A stretch of DNA of 64,000 nucleotides, taken from the NCBI GenBank assembly GCA_011317545.1, contig WUJK01000001.1, positions 2,771,001 to 2,835,000 of the forward strand. Reading direction: 5' to 3'. The notes below the pieces were generated by a model. It had not been told where the DNA came from and did no database searches. It was given only the letters and a program-made list of their open reading frames with translations. Shown here one piece after another: positions 44,820-54,315 of the stretch (position 1 is its first letter; every line of letters begins with the position of its first letter). The position numbers and the translations under genes were made by a program. Source of the DNA: Coniella vitis (taxonomy: Eukaryota > Ascomycota > Sordariomycetes > Diaporthales > Schizoparmaceae).

Positions 44820-46164
44820 ATGGCTGCCTCTCCCCTTGTCGAGCGCCCTGCGCACCCGCCCTCTCTCAAGCCCGCTCCTTCACCTTTGCGACAGCCACAA
44901 CTTGCAGCCTCTGCTCAGTTCTCCTCTGCAAACGGGACACCTCAGCCCGCGCGACAATCTGTGCCTGCCTCCCAAGGGGGCAATCAGGCCCCCCTGTTGG
45001 ACCTCGCTGAGCAACTAAACCTCGAAGAACGACGTAAATATGTCAAGGGTGTGTATACATGTCCATCTGCCTCTACCAGTCTCGATTTACAAAGGTCAGC
45101 TGTCCCACTAATGAATCCTCATTCTATCCGCTGCAGGCAAGAAACTCGGCGAAGGTACTTACGCCATCGTCAACCTCGGACACGCCCGCGCAGACCCCTC
45201 CCAGCTCGTCGCGATCAAAAAGATCAAAAAGCAAAAAGAATATACCGAAGGCCTTGCGCCAGATGCTGTGCGAGAACTGAAACACCTCCAAGAGCTCGCC
45301 CACCCCAATATCATCTCCCTCCTCTCCGTCTTTTCGACAAAGGACCAGAATGTCTGCCTTGTGCTCGAGTACCTGCCCCTTGGCGATCTTGAGATGCTCA
45401 TTCGCGACCAGGACGGCATTCGGTACGGAACAGCCGACATTAAGGCCTGGATGGGCATGTTGACGCGCGCCGTCTGGTTCTGTCACGAAAATTATGTTCT
45501 GCACCGCGATATCAAGCCCAACAACTTGCTCATTGCCGCTGACGGCGAGGTCAAGCTGGCCGATTTTGGTCTCGCCCGGTCCTTTGCCGATCCTTGGGCA
45601 CCTATGACGTCCAATGTCATTACGCGCTGGTACCGGCCACCCGAGCTGCTCTACGGCGCAAAGCACTACAGCGGTGCTGTTGACGTTTGGAGTGTTGGCA
45701 CCGTCATGGCTGAAATGATTGTTCGTATTCCATACCTCCCCGGAAATACTGAGATCGACCAGATCCAGCTCATTTGCGACCGCATCGGAACCCCAACCGA
45801 GGATAACTGGGCCGGTGTCACGGCCCTTCCAGGCTACATCCCTCCAGAGCGTGTCATGCCTCTGCAACCCAGAGCCAACTTCCTACAGACATTCGGGACA
45901 GTTGGCGACGAGGGTGTCGATCTGCTATGCAAGACGCTCACACTAGATCCGAGGAAGCGCATCACAGCCAAGGAAATGCTGGAGCACCCATGGTGGCGCG
46001 CCGAACCTCGCCCTACGCGTAAACAGGACCTACCGCGCAAGAGCGCCAGCCTGGGCGAGGAGAAAATGGCCGCCGACCTCAAGCGAGTGCCTGGACAAAC
46101 TGCTGAGGAGGACCGCGGCAGAATGGTTGCGCGCAAATTAGATTTTAGCGGCATCTCGAAGTAG
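44820..46164 (+). CDS. KIN28: Cyclin-dependent kinase of TFIIH (Kin28/CDK7)
   Basis: Two exons: 44820-45048 and 45137-46164, with an 88-nt intron (GTGTGT...TGCAG). The product has 418 aa. A Pro/Ala/Ser-rich N-terminal extension of ~75 residues precedes the kinase domain. The Gly loop is KKLGEGTYAIV, the ATP Lys is Lys104 (VAIKKIKK), the catalytic Asp is Asp201 (HRDIKPNN) and the metal Asp is Asp219 (DFGLAR). The T-loop reads MTSNVITRWYRPPELL, with Thr234/Ser235 as possible activating sites. This fits Kin28/CDK7, which phosphorylates Ser5 of the RNA polymerase II tail within TFIIH. The C-lobe reads to GLARS...DFSGISK without a break. The intron splits codon 77, just before the Gly loop. Confidence 0.93.
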
Positions 46165-47022
46165 ATGTTTGGAAGACAAAGAAACCAACAGTCTTGGAGA
46201 CAAAGGGAGCAAATGGTCCCACTCTTCTATCGGTTCCTCTGCCCTCCTCGCCCTTCCCTATCCGTATAACTATTGAGCTCCGAAGTCTTATTTTCAATAA
46301 CCGGCTTTTGGGGGGGGGGGGAGGTTGGACTTCCTTGTTAGTGACAAGTAGATAGCAAAACGCTGGGGAGAATGGAGGTGGGATTGTTGTATTTTCCTCG
46401 TCTTTCCAGCAGTCCAACGTTGTTGAGACAAAGCATATGCCGGCGTTCGTGGTATCTGAATTGTTTATGGTTGACACAATTTCACAAATCGAAAAGCACG
46501 ATACCGGAAAGGCGAAGTCTGCGATCAGGATATTCGGGATATGTAGAATTGAACTGGACCATTTTTCTTTCTCTCTTTTTCCTTTTTTCCCCGCCCGGGG
46601 GGGGGGGGGCTCGGTTGGGGGGAGAAAGCAAGGTATTGAATATTCGTTGACATGTTTATTGTAGATTTCTGCAATTTGACTAGAATTACAGCTCAAAACA
46701 AGACGATTCGATATATCACGTTAAATACCAAAATTGAACTTCCCATCATTCAAATGTAGAGAATTCTCTAGTACTCGTGCTATATAATCTATCGAAATCG
46801 TTCGTAAATTGCTCCATTCATCCAAACAACCCATGCGACCACGCTAAACAAACCAGAAAAGCAAATGAAGCCAAAGTATTTTGACCAACCAACCGACCAT
46901 GCTAACGCCATGCTGCTATGCTGCGATTATCTCTCCAAATCTGTTCTCTTTTTTTGGTTTTCCTTTCTTCCTCATCCAGTGTCCAGACCACTCTTCCCCC
47001 CTTTAGATAATACCTTGGCAAC
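46165..47022. other. Convergent intergenic region with G-runs, KIN28 / RCY1
   Basis: 858 nt between converging 3' ends, with G12 at 46310-46321, G13 at 46597-46609 and G6 at 46617-46622. No gene seen. Confidence 0.6.
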
Positions 47023-50000
47023 TCACATAACGCAACACTCAAGCCCATACATGGCCCTTTCCACCTCCCTCTTAACCTGGTACCAATCCGCCCTTCTTTC
47101 CGCAAACTCATACACCTCTTCTGCGCGAAACACTCCCCCAAATCGATCTCCATCCGCAATGATCGTTGCCATATCCTTCGCATGCCGCGGATCAATCAGG
47201 TAAATTTGGCTCAACTCCCTTAGTGCGCGAAAGTATGCCAAAAGATCTTGGTTTTTCAGCGTCTGTATATACTCGAAATAAAGCGTCATGTCGGCAATCA
47301 GTTTGATGGCGCCGTCGGTCGAGATGCGCTGCCGTTTGATGTGTTTGCAGACTGCGTTGAATAAGCGCAGGCCTACTTCGCCGTTGAAGACCTCAAGCAT
47401 GGTTTTTTCAGTGCTGCCAACAAGCATGCGTGTATGAGATGACACAAGCTCGACAACGCGTTTGGCGGTCGGCGTGGGGCCCATGTCACCCCCTTGCTGT
47501 GGTTTGTGTTGACTGCCAAAGGAGGCGAAGCTCTGCACGCTCGCGCGTTTATCAGGGTTCCCGAGTCCCGCTGCTGCCCCCGCCGCTGGCGAGCCAGATA
47601 TGGAGCCTTCGGGTGGGAGAGGATTGTAGTCTGTAGGGAGCTGGGTCGTGGCGCAGAGATATTCGACTTCGTCCATGAGCACGTCGATGCCCTTGTTGAG
47701 GCCTGCGGCGACGCTCTCGTCGAGCATTTGCTCAAACTTCTTTTTGGCTAGGCCAGACTGATCGAGAAAGTCATTGCGGTCTGCAATCTTGGGTGTGGCA
47801 AGCTGCTGCTCGTAGAAAACGTCTATCATTTGCGAAATGAGATCGCCAACATTGACAAGCTCGATAAAAGTGACGAGCGGCGCCACGCCGCTCTGCGCAT
47901 TATGTTCCGTCACCTCGCGCGCCTTGTAGCTCGAAAGATGGTCGACGGCCTTGTCAAAGCCAGGCTTGATGTGTCGGTTGCCCAGGATGCGGAGAAGGCT
48001 GACGAAGATCTGGGCGCATTGGTCGCGTGCTTCGCCGCCTGCTTGTCCTCCCAAACTGATAAAGACAGCAGCGCGGCCGAGACTGGTCTTGGCTAAATGG
48101 GTAAGCTGAAGGGCCACTTCGATGCTGAAGAGCGACTTGATGCCTTCGAGCCTCGAGGCCATGAGGGCAGCTTTGGCGGCGACCTCATCTGTTGGTGCTT
48201 TTTCAGGAAGCGGCGTGGCTTTGCGTTCTGGCGACATGCCCACAGGCGTTGCTGGCCTGGAACCCGTGGGTGTCAGTCCATTAGTAGCTGACGCAGAGAT
48301 TGAGGCGGGCGTCGACTTCGTTGTCGTAGAGCTGAACGGAGAGCTCAATAGCTGCCCAGGCAGTGTTGGCAGGACTGTGACGGGCATCATTATCGCTTTT
48401 CTGAAGGAGCTCATGAAATCCTTCTTGTCCACCTGCCGGTTGAAGTTGGACATGTAAAAGGACTCGACCGTGGCATCCTGCTCAGACAATTTCCTCTCCC
48501 AGCTACCGACCTCCCCTTCAGCTTTATCTTGAAAGAACTCTAGTTCATCTTGCAGATATAAGTCAAGATGTGGTTCCACTACCCTATATGCTTGCTCCTT
48601 GGCCTTTTGCTCATTTTCTTCCGCGCTACAGCCCTGTACATTCAGAGCGCGCGAGAACTGTAGTGACTGCTCAAATATACCGGAGACCGCGCGGAGGTAG
48701 CACTCTATGCTCCGAACACGCGCCTCATCGCAGATGGACGTCGAGTAGTCCATGATCACGTCTTCGCGGACCTTGTCTACAAAGGCCCAGAAAACCTTGG
48801 CGGGTTGCGGGAAGACCTTGCCGACAATCTCGGCTTGTTCATTGAGTTTCCGTGCCAAAACTTCAAAGAATTGACGTGAAGGTTCCAGAGAAATAGCATC
48901 TGGGCTCGCGTGTCGTAAGCAGTCGGATGGGTTCGCAATAATAGCCCGATCCGAGAAGATTGGGTGCTTGTGAACAAAGAGATCCTCCCCCGCCGTGCTG
49001 TTGAGCGTATCCAGTACGTGCGCATACCTCTTCATCCGCCCATTGATGTCCCACACTTCGTACCCTTGCTCAAACTCGCGCAAAACAGCACTTTCAAAGA
49101 TGTTGGTCATGCGTGTGAGCTTCTCCTCCCTCTGACGCCAACCCGCAGCCCAATCGCTCCTAGCAAAAACGTGCAAGTTCGCGAGCATCTTTGCCTGGTT
49201 TTCTGGGTCGCGAAAGACTTTGAACACAGCCGGGTCAGCATGGCTCTTTGCACGAGCCAGATCAAAGTAAAAAGGTGCCAGGGCGCCATATACTTTTCCG
49301 TACTCTTCTCTCGCGTGGCCTCGGACGCTCCTGACATTGTTGAGAACCTGCAGTAGTGCCTCCGTATCCCTAAGTGGATCGTTGGGACTTGTAGGGGACA
49401 TCTGCAAGAGCGCCGGGCTCCCAGTAACGCTCAGTGTCTCGAACCCATCTTTCATTGTGGCAACAGCACTCGCACCAGATATAGCTCTGTCCCTAGCCTG
49501 TTGCCCCGGCAGCGGGGCGCCCGTGTCGATGATAGAGCTCGTCCCCCTCCGCCTCTCATCCTCCTTTTCAGCATCAAAAAACACTGTGGCGCTCTGCCTT
49601 TTCGCAGCAGCCGTAGCCGCAGGACCACCATGCGGTATTCCTCCTCTTCCTACGCCTCCAGCGGCAGCTATCGAGGCAGCACGTGCCCTCGCATCCTTCT
49701 CGGCAGCTTCCTTGCGCCTCCTCATTGCATCGTCAAAGCGTTTCCGCGCCTCTGCCTCATTCCACAGGCCCATAGTCTTTAGTCGCGTGACCCATCGTGT
49801 ATCGTCGTAGACCATTTCGCGCATGCGCGACGAGGTTCGAGCGAAGCGCATGAGATCGGAAATGGGAAGGTAGTCGAGGATCGTGGCAATGATTTCTTGA
49901 CAACAGTGGCGGCGTGTTAGCTTTATGAACAAATAGTACAGGACTGAAGGCATAGACTCCATGAAATGAAATAAATCCACAGCATACCAGCTGGGAGCGC

Positions 50001-50084
50001 TGCCTTTGCGTCAATCATCTCAGCAGCACGGATGCTGTTGAGGATGCTGTTCTGCGGGCCCCCGGCCCTGCTGAACCGCGACAT
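47023..50084 (-). CDS. RCY1: Recyclin-1, F-box and Sec10-like trafficking protein
   Basis: Two exons: 50084-49988 and 49895-47023, with a 92-nt intron (GTATGC...GTCAAG, branch CTAAC). The product has 989 aa. The F-box spans about residues 31-75: LPAEIIATILDYLPISDLMRF across the junction, then VYDDTRWVTRL. A disordered stretch follows, then a long alpha-helical part similar to the exocyst subunit Sec10, including the RVVEPHLDLYLQDELEFF region and a C-terminal FRALRELSQIYLI and VKREVERAMYGLECCVM. Recyclin-1 recycles plasma-membrane proteins such as Snc1 from endosomes and can form an SCF-type ligase. A separate exon 1 is required because the frame upstream of the acceptor lacks an ATG that keeps the F-box. 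Confidence 0.92.
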
Positions 50085-50506
50085 GTTGGCGGATATCTTC
50101 CTTCGTTGGTGTGAGAAGCTGGATGCTACATGGGATTGAACGGTGTTATATGGATAGGCATATGCGTAGTGTCGATACTGAGCAGTGACTGGAAGGATGG
50201 TGAGTTTGTAGAAGGTTGAAGGTGGGCTGTAGAGTAAGGAGCTTCTTTGCTTCACTTCATGCACGTTGTACCTGCTGTCTTTCCCATGTGCAGCGGTGAC
50301 TTGGAAGGTGCAGGTGGTGTGGACTCCGGGACCCCACTGCTGAGAGGGGCTAAGCTGTTTGGCAGGGGCATTTCCACTCAGTTGACTCAGGGCCCTGTAC
50401 TATGTACACAGTAGCTAGACCTACTGTAACACTATACACCCTACTACAATGTAATGCATGAATCTTGGGACTGGCATGCGCTATGCACTTTTTGTTTTTT
50501 TAAAGA

Positions 50507-50537
<31 letters not shown>

Positions 50538-50856
50538 CGGTGATATTGCTGAGATCAGAGGATATAATTGAAAGGCATGCCTTAATGTTATTGTACATCT
50601 CAGGATTTTCTTTCTAAACCACAAAGAAGTACAAGGTAGGTATCTATCCAAAATGCCTGGCGCCTCGCTATGCCCTCCCAGTAGCACTTGACAGTGGTAA
50701 AGGGCAGCAGCCTTTCTTTGAAGTTCTGATTATTGAGACAATGAAATTATACAGTCCATCCAAGCATGTAAAAGACAATTAAAGCAAAATAACTCGCAAC
50801 GTCGTCAGAAAGGATGCAGACTGCCCAAGTTGGAGAGAGGCTTGGCTCAGAGGGCT
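50085..50856. other. Intergenic region, RCY1 promoter side and SCAP 3' side
   Basis: Both genes are on the minus strand. It contains GTACTATGTAC (50397-50407) and (AT)14 at 50507-50534. No gene seen. Confidence 0.55.
50507..50534. repeat. (AT)14 microsatellite
   Basis: Fourteen uninterrupted AT units after a T-rich run, between RCY1 and SCAP. Confidence 0.9.
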
Positions 50857-53800
50857 CTATGACCCCTCTTGCTCCCGGAATACTGTCGCTATCGCCCTTG
50901 ACTTAGATGGGGCACGCCGTCTCCGTCGACTTGTCATGCTCTGTTCATTCTTCGGATCTTCGTCAACGTGTTCATCAAACCATTCGTGGCCTAGAGTGAT
51001 GATCTGCACAACATTACCAAACCCTAATGCTGCGCTTCCATATCCCACTTTGACCATGGGTCCAAGCTCGGAGATCATTAGCGTCGCAGGAGCATCTGGA
51101 GCTACTAAGGGTTTGGTCTCATAATGGCCCTCCTGTTCCAGCCTTGTGAGCACCCAAATCTCCCAACTTGCGTTTGACTTCAGGCGACTATGCGGCCGGT
51201 CGGTATGGTCCCGGTGGCGAAGTCCTGATGACGCAAATATCGGTCTGCGACCCCTAGTTGTGCCATCGGGTGGCGTATCTTGTATCCTTCTTACGCCCAT
51301 GATGCAGCCATTTCGTAGAGGTGTCCACGTTCCAGGATTTGATATCCGTCGAGTTGTCTGTTTCGTTTCGTCCCAGCCGCAAGTCGATCGCGCCGGTAGA
51401 CCGGCCGCTATAGAGAACCATATGTTTTCGTACTCGTCTCCTGGAAAGTATGTTTGTATTATGCAATCGCCAGTCTCGCTGCTAATATAGGCCAGCGTCA
51501 TGGACGAGATCGTTCCCTTTGTCGTGGGTCCATTCCTATGACCACGGTAAACAAACCGTAAGCTTCGAGACTGCATTGGCTCTGTTATAAACGTATGAAT
51601 GACCTTGGAAGATTTTAGATCAACCAGATCGACGCTAGAGGACCGTACGACCATGTATGCCGAGAACGCTTGTACGGCAAGCAGACTTTGAGGTAGTTGA
51701 TTGATCTTGTTCCCAAGTTTTACTTCTGCCGACACCCAAGTTCCGTCCAGAAGCACAACACGATGTAAACAACCATGGCGGGACAAAGTAATGAGAGATG
51801 GTTGCGACCCTGGGTGGTGTGCGGTGGCTTCAATGCAGAAAAGATCAGCAACTTTAAATGCCATATGTAATTGACGCAGAAATAACGCCTGAGGTAGGCT
51901 GAACTCACCTTTTCCACCAAAATGTATCACACAGCTCAGCGAGCTTTTGCAGATGGGGTACTCGACTGAGTGGTTGGCCTCGAGCGCAACCTCGATCATT
52001 GTGCCGTTGTGCCTCACAATTACGACCGACTGCAGTCCATTCTTTCTGGTAGAGTCAAAGAAGAAGGCCTCGGGCTTCAAGCCGTATAGTTCTACGTCCA
52101 CTGATGGACCCCATGTCTGCCTTGTCAAGTCCCATAGAATGACTCGGTATTGTGAAAGTATCGCCAGCCAGTGTGACTCTTCATCCACGGCCATGGACAG
52201 GATTGGAAATGGATCGTTTAATGGCGAAGACGGTCGATCCAAGGCATAGCTTGCAAAGTCGTAGTGCAAGTTCCAGACGCGAATAGTGCGGTCCAATCCA
52301 GCAGAAACAACATGGCAATCAGGAGTGACAGCCAGCTCCGTTATGTCCAGATCATGGCCATGACCCAGACTGCGCACCGAGATCAGGGGCCGGTCGTCAA
52401 AATCATATTCTCCTCCCACCTCTGCCATCTCGTCCCACAGCAGATAGTTCATGAGCAGTCGAACCAAGGCGACTATAACGAGGACCGTGACCACCAATGG
52501 AAGCAGCTGCCGGTGGGCAAAATCATGAACCGCGTCGGGAAGCCACCGAATCCCTCTTGGGGGCATTCGGTCGGATCCCTTGAAAACAAAGACCACGGGG
52601 TCATATACTCGTGCGATGTAGCTGTGTGCCGATGGCTTGATGACGTTGATAACCTCCTTTGCCGTCTCATGGTCTTGCAAGCGCAGCCAAGATTGGGGGC
52701 TTCGAGCCTGGTGAAGACCGGCATATGGTGGTACTGACGCATTGTCTTCATTGCCACCCTTCCACAAAAAGCGAATAAACCTCATCAAGTTGAATTGTGT
52801 GCTTCCGCTGTCAGAAAAGTGACTCTGTGCAATCAAGATGAATCCTAGCATAACGACTGTGCCAGCGATACGAGTGGACAAGGCAATCTTGCCGTTGAGA
52901 ACCGCGTCTATGACTGATTGCCGAGACTGTGGCTCTTGCAATTGCCGGTGGCTTTTGATGGTCGCTTTCTCCAAGGCGTCATGCAGCTCGGTACGACGTA
53001 CATCGACACTGAGGACTGACAAAAAGAACGTCGACAAGTAGAAAAAGTCGAACAGGATAGCAATTCCCGCAAAAGTGCAAAATGCCGATACACCTGAAGA
53101 AACGTACTTGGAAAGACCCCACAGGATGAGTAAATTTTGCGCGACACCAGCAAGAGCGATGTGTCCCGTCTCACCAAAAGCCTGGCCAATCCGGCTGCTG
53201 GTCTTGTGATCTGCCGGAGTGAGAATAACAGCATTGATCAGTCGAAATATATTCTCAAGGCTTAGAGCCATGAGAACCAGGGGATATGCCGCTCGGGGTA
53301 TCCGCGACAGGTCGATTTTAAGAAAAGCACAGACTGTAAGACTAGACAAAATCGCCATAGGAATCTGCGCCACCACGGTCACCATCAGTCCAAGCTTGGA
53401 CTTGACCGCTCGAATCTTGGAAAGACTGAGGAGGAAATAACCAGCCGTAAGCAGATACGCTAAAGTCAAGAAGACCGTGTCCTGCACCGATATGGGCCGG
53501 AATTGAAACTCGTATAATTGCGAGCCCGGAGGCACGCCATTGCTGGGGAAAACATCCCATTTTGTTGTCATGTGGGATGCGTATTCGGCTGTCCTTCTTT
53601 CCCATTGCAATCCAACAGGAGAGTCGCGGAGGTGAAGTAACGTAATGACCAAAGCATCCGCAGCAATGAGCTTCCTGTCTTCGAACTTTTTGCCGCTAAA
53701 GACGATAAAGTGCCTCAAAGTCACGTTCACAGTCGTTGACTGTGTCTTCTTTTCGTTTACAGTGTCCAAGAAATTGTCATCTCTAGCAATCTTGTCGGCG

Positions 53801-54315
53801 TCACAATTCCAATACTGGAGAGGAGAATGAAAGAACCAGGATTCGTTGGTGAGACCATTGACGATGTGATACGCGTCTCTCTCATCACGCGAAAGGTCAT
53901 TGATGAGAGGGTTTGAAGGATTAGTCGTCCTGCCCGGCCGTCGAGGGTTGAAGTTTGTAGTGGGACCCAAGAGAGCATCTTGCACTTCAAGAGCCCCAAG
54001 GAGGACATCGCGATCCAGAGCCTTCATGTAACTCCCATGGACCCAGACAGATCGCATGATGACGTCGGGCTCAACGACGCGTTTGTCATCGAGTGGCTGA
54101 GCGTCGGTCCAGACATGGAGTGGTAAATTAGAAGCGGCGTTGGTGAAGTCAGTAGTGTAAAGAAACGGAAACGGGTAGATAAGAGTGGCAGCCACTGCCA
54201 CGGAGATTAGCAGGGTCGTAAGAACATGGCGGGCAGCATATCTTCCATAACGGGTCAATATACTGCGGAGGGGGTGGGTTGGAGCTAGTATGGGCGCCTC
54301 AGTCGTCCTTTGCAT
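50857..54315 (-). CDS. SREBP cleavage-activating protein (SCAP, fungal Scp1 type)
   Basis: Open frame of 1152 aa without a required intron. One membrane segment lies near residues 30-50, then a lumenal loop with sequons (NESW, NVTL). A sterol-sensing domain covers about 280-440, including AGYFLLSLSKIRAVKSK and LMALSLENIFRLINAV. More helices follow near 480-497 and 603-623. The C-terminal half is a cytosolic WD40 part beginning at LGHGHDLDITELAVTPDCHV with DRTIRVWNL. SCAP holds SREBP in the ER and escorts it when sterol or oxygen falls. An in-frame 57-nt segment (51908-51852) has a perfect donor GTGAGT and may be a retained or spliced intron; if removed the protein is 1133 aa. No SREBP gene is in the window. 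Confidence 0.92.
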   Translation of the reverse strand: MQRTTEAPILAPTHPLRSILTRYGRYAARHVLTTLLISVAVAATLIYPFPFLYTTDFTNAASNLPLHVWTDAQPLDDKRVVEPDVIMRSVWVHGSYMKALDRDVLLGALEVQDALLGPTTNFNPRRPGRTTNPSNPLINDLSRDERDAYHIVNGLTNESWFFHSPLQYWNCDADKIARDDNFLDTVNEKKTQSTTVNVTLRHFIVFSGKKFEDRKLIAADALVITLLHLRDSPVGLQWERRTAEYASHMTTKWDVFPSNGVPPGSQLYEFQFRPISVQDTVFLTLAYLLTAGYFLLSLSKIRAVKSKLGLMVTVVAQIPMAILSSLTVCAFLKIDLSRIPRAAYPLVLMALSLENIFRLINAVILTPADHKTSSRIGQAFGETGHIALAGVAQNLLILWGLSKYVSSGVSAFCTFAGIAILFDFFYLSTFFLSVLSVDVRRTELHDALEKATIKSHRQLQEPQSRQSVIDAVLNGKIALSTRIAGTVVMLGFILIAQSHFSDSGSTQFNLMRFIRFLWKGGNEDNASVPPYAGLHQARSPQSWLRLQDHETAKEVINVIKPSAHSYIARVYDPVVFVFKGSDRMPPRGIRWLPDAVHDFAHRQLLPLVVTVLVIVALVRLLMNYLLWDEMAEVGGEYDFDDRPLISVRSLGHGHDLDITELAVTPDCHVVSAGLDRTIRVWNLHYDFASYALDRPSSPLNDPFPILSMAVDEESHWLAILSQYRVILWDLTRQTWGPSVDVELYGLKPEAFFFDSTRKNGLQSVVIVRHNGTMIEVALEANHSVEYPICKSSLSCVIHFGGKGEFSLPQALFLRQLHMAFKVADLFCIEATAHHPGSQPSLITLSRHGCLHRVVLLDGTWVSAEVKLGNKINQLPQSLLAVQAFSAYMVVRSSSVDLVDLKSSKVIHTFITEPMQSRSLRFVYRGHRNGPTTKGTISSMTLAYISSETGDCIIQTYFPGDEYENIWFSIAAGLPARSTCGWDETKQTTRRISNPGTWTPLRNGCIMGVRRIQDTPPDGTTRGRRPIFASSGLRHRDHTDRPHSRLKSNASWEIWVLTRLEQEGHYETKPLVAPDAPATLMISELGPMVKVGYGSAALGFGNVVQIITLGHEWFDEHVDEDPKNEQSMTSRRRRRAPSKSRAIATVFREQEGS

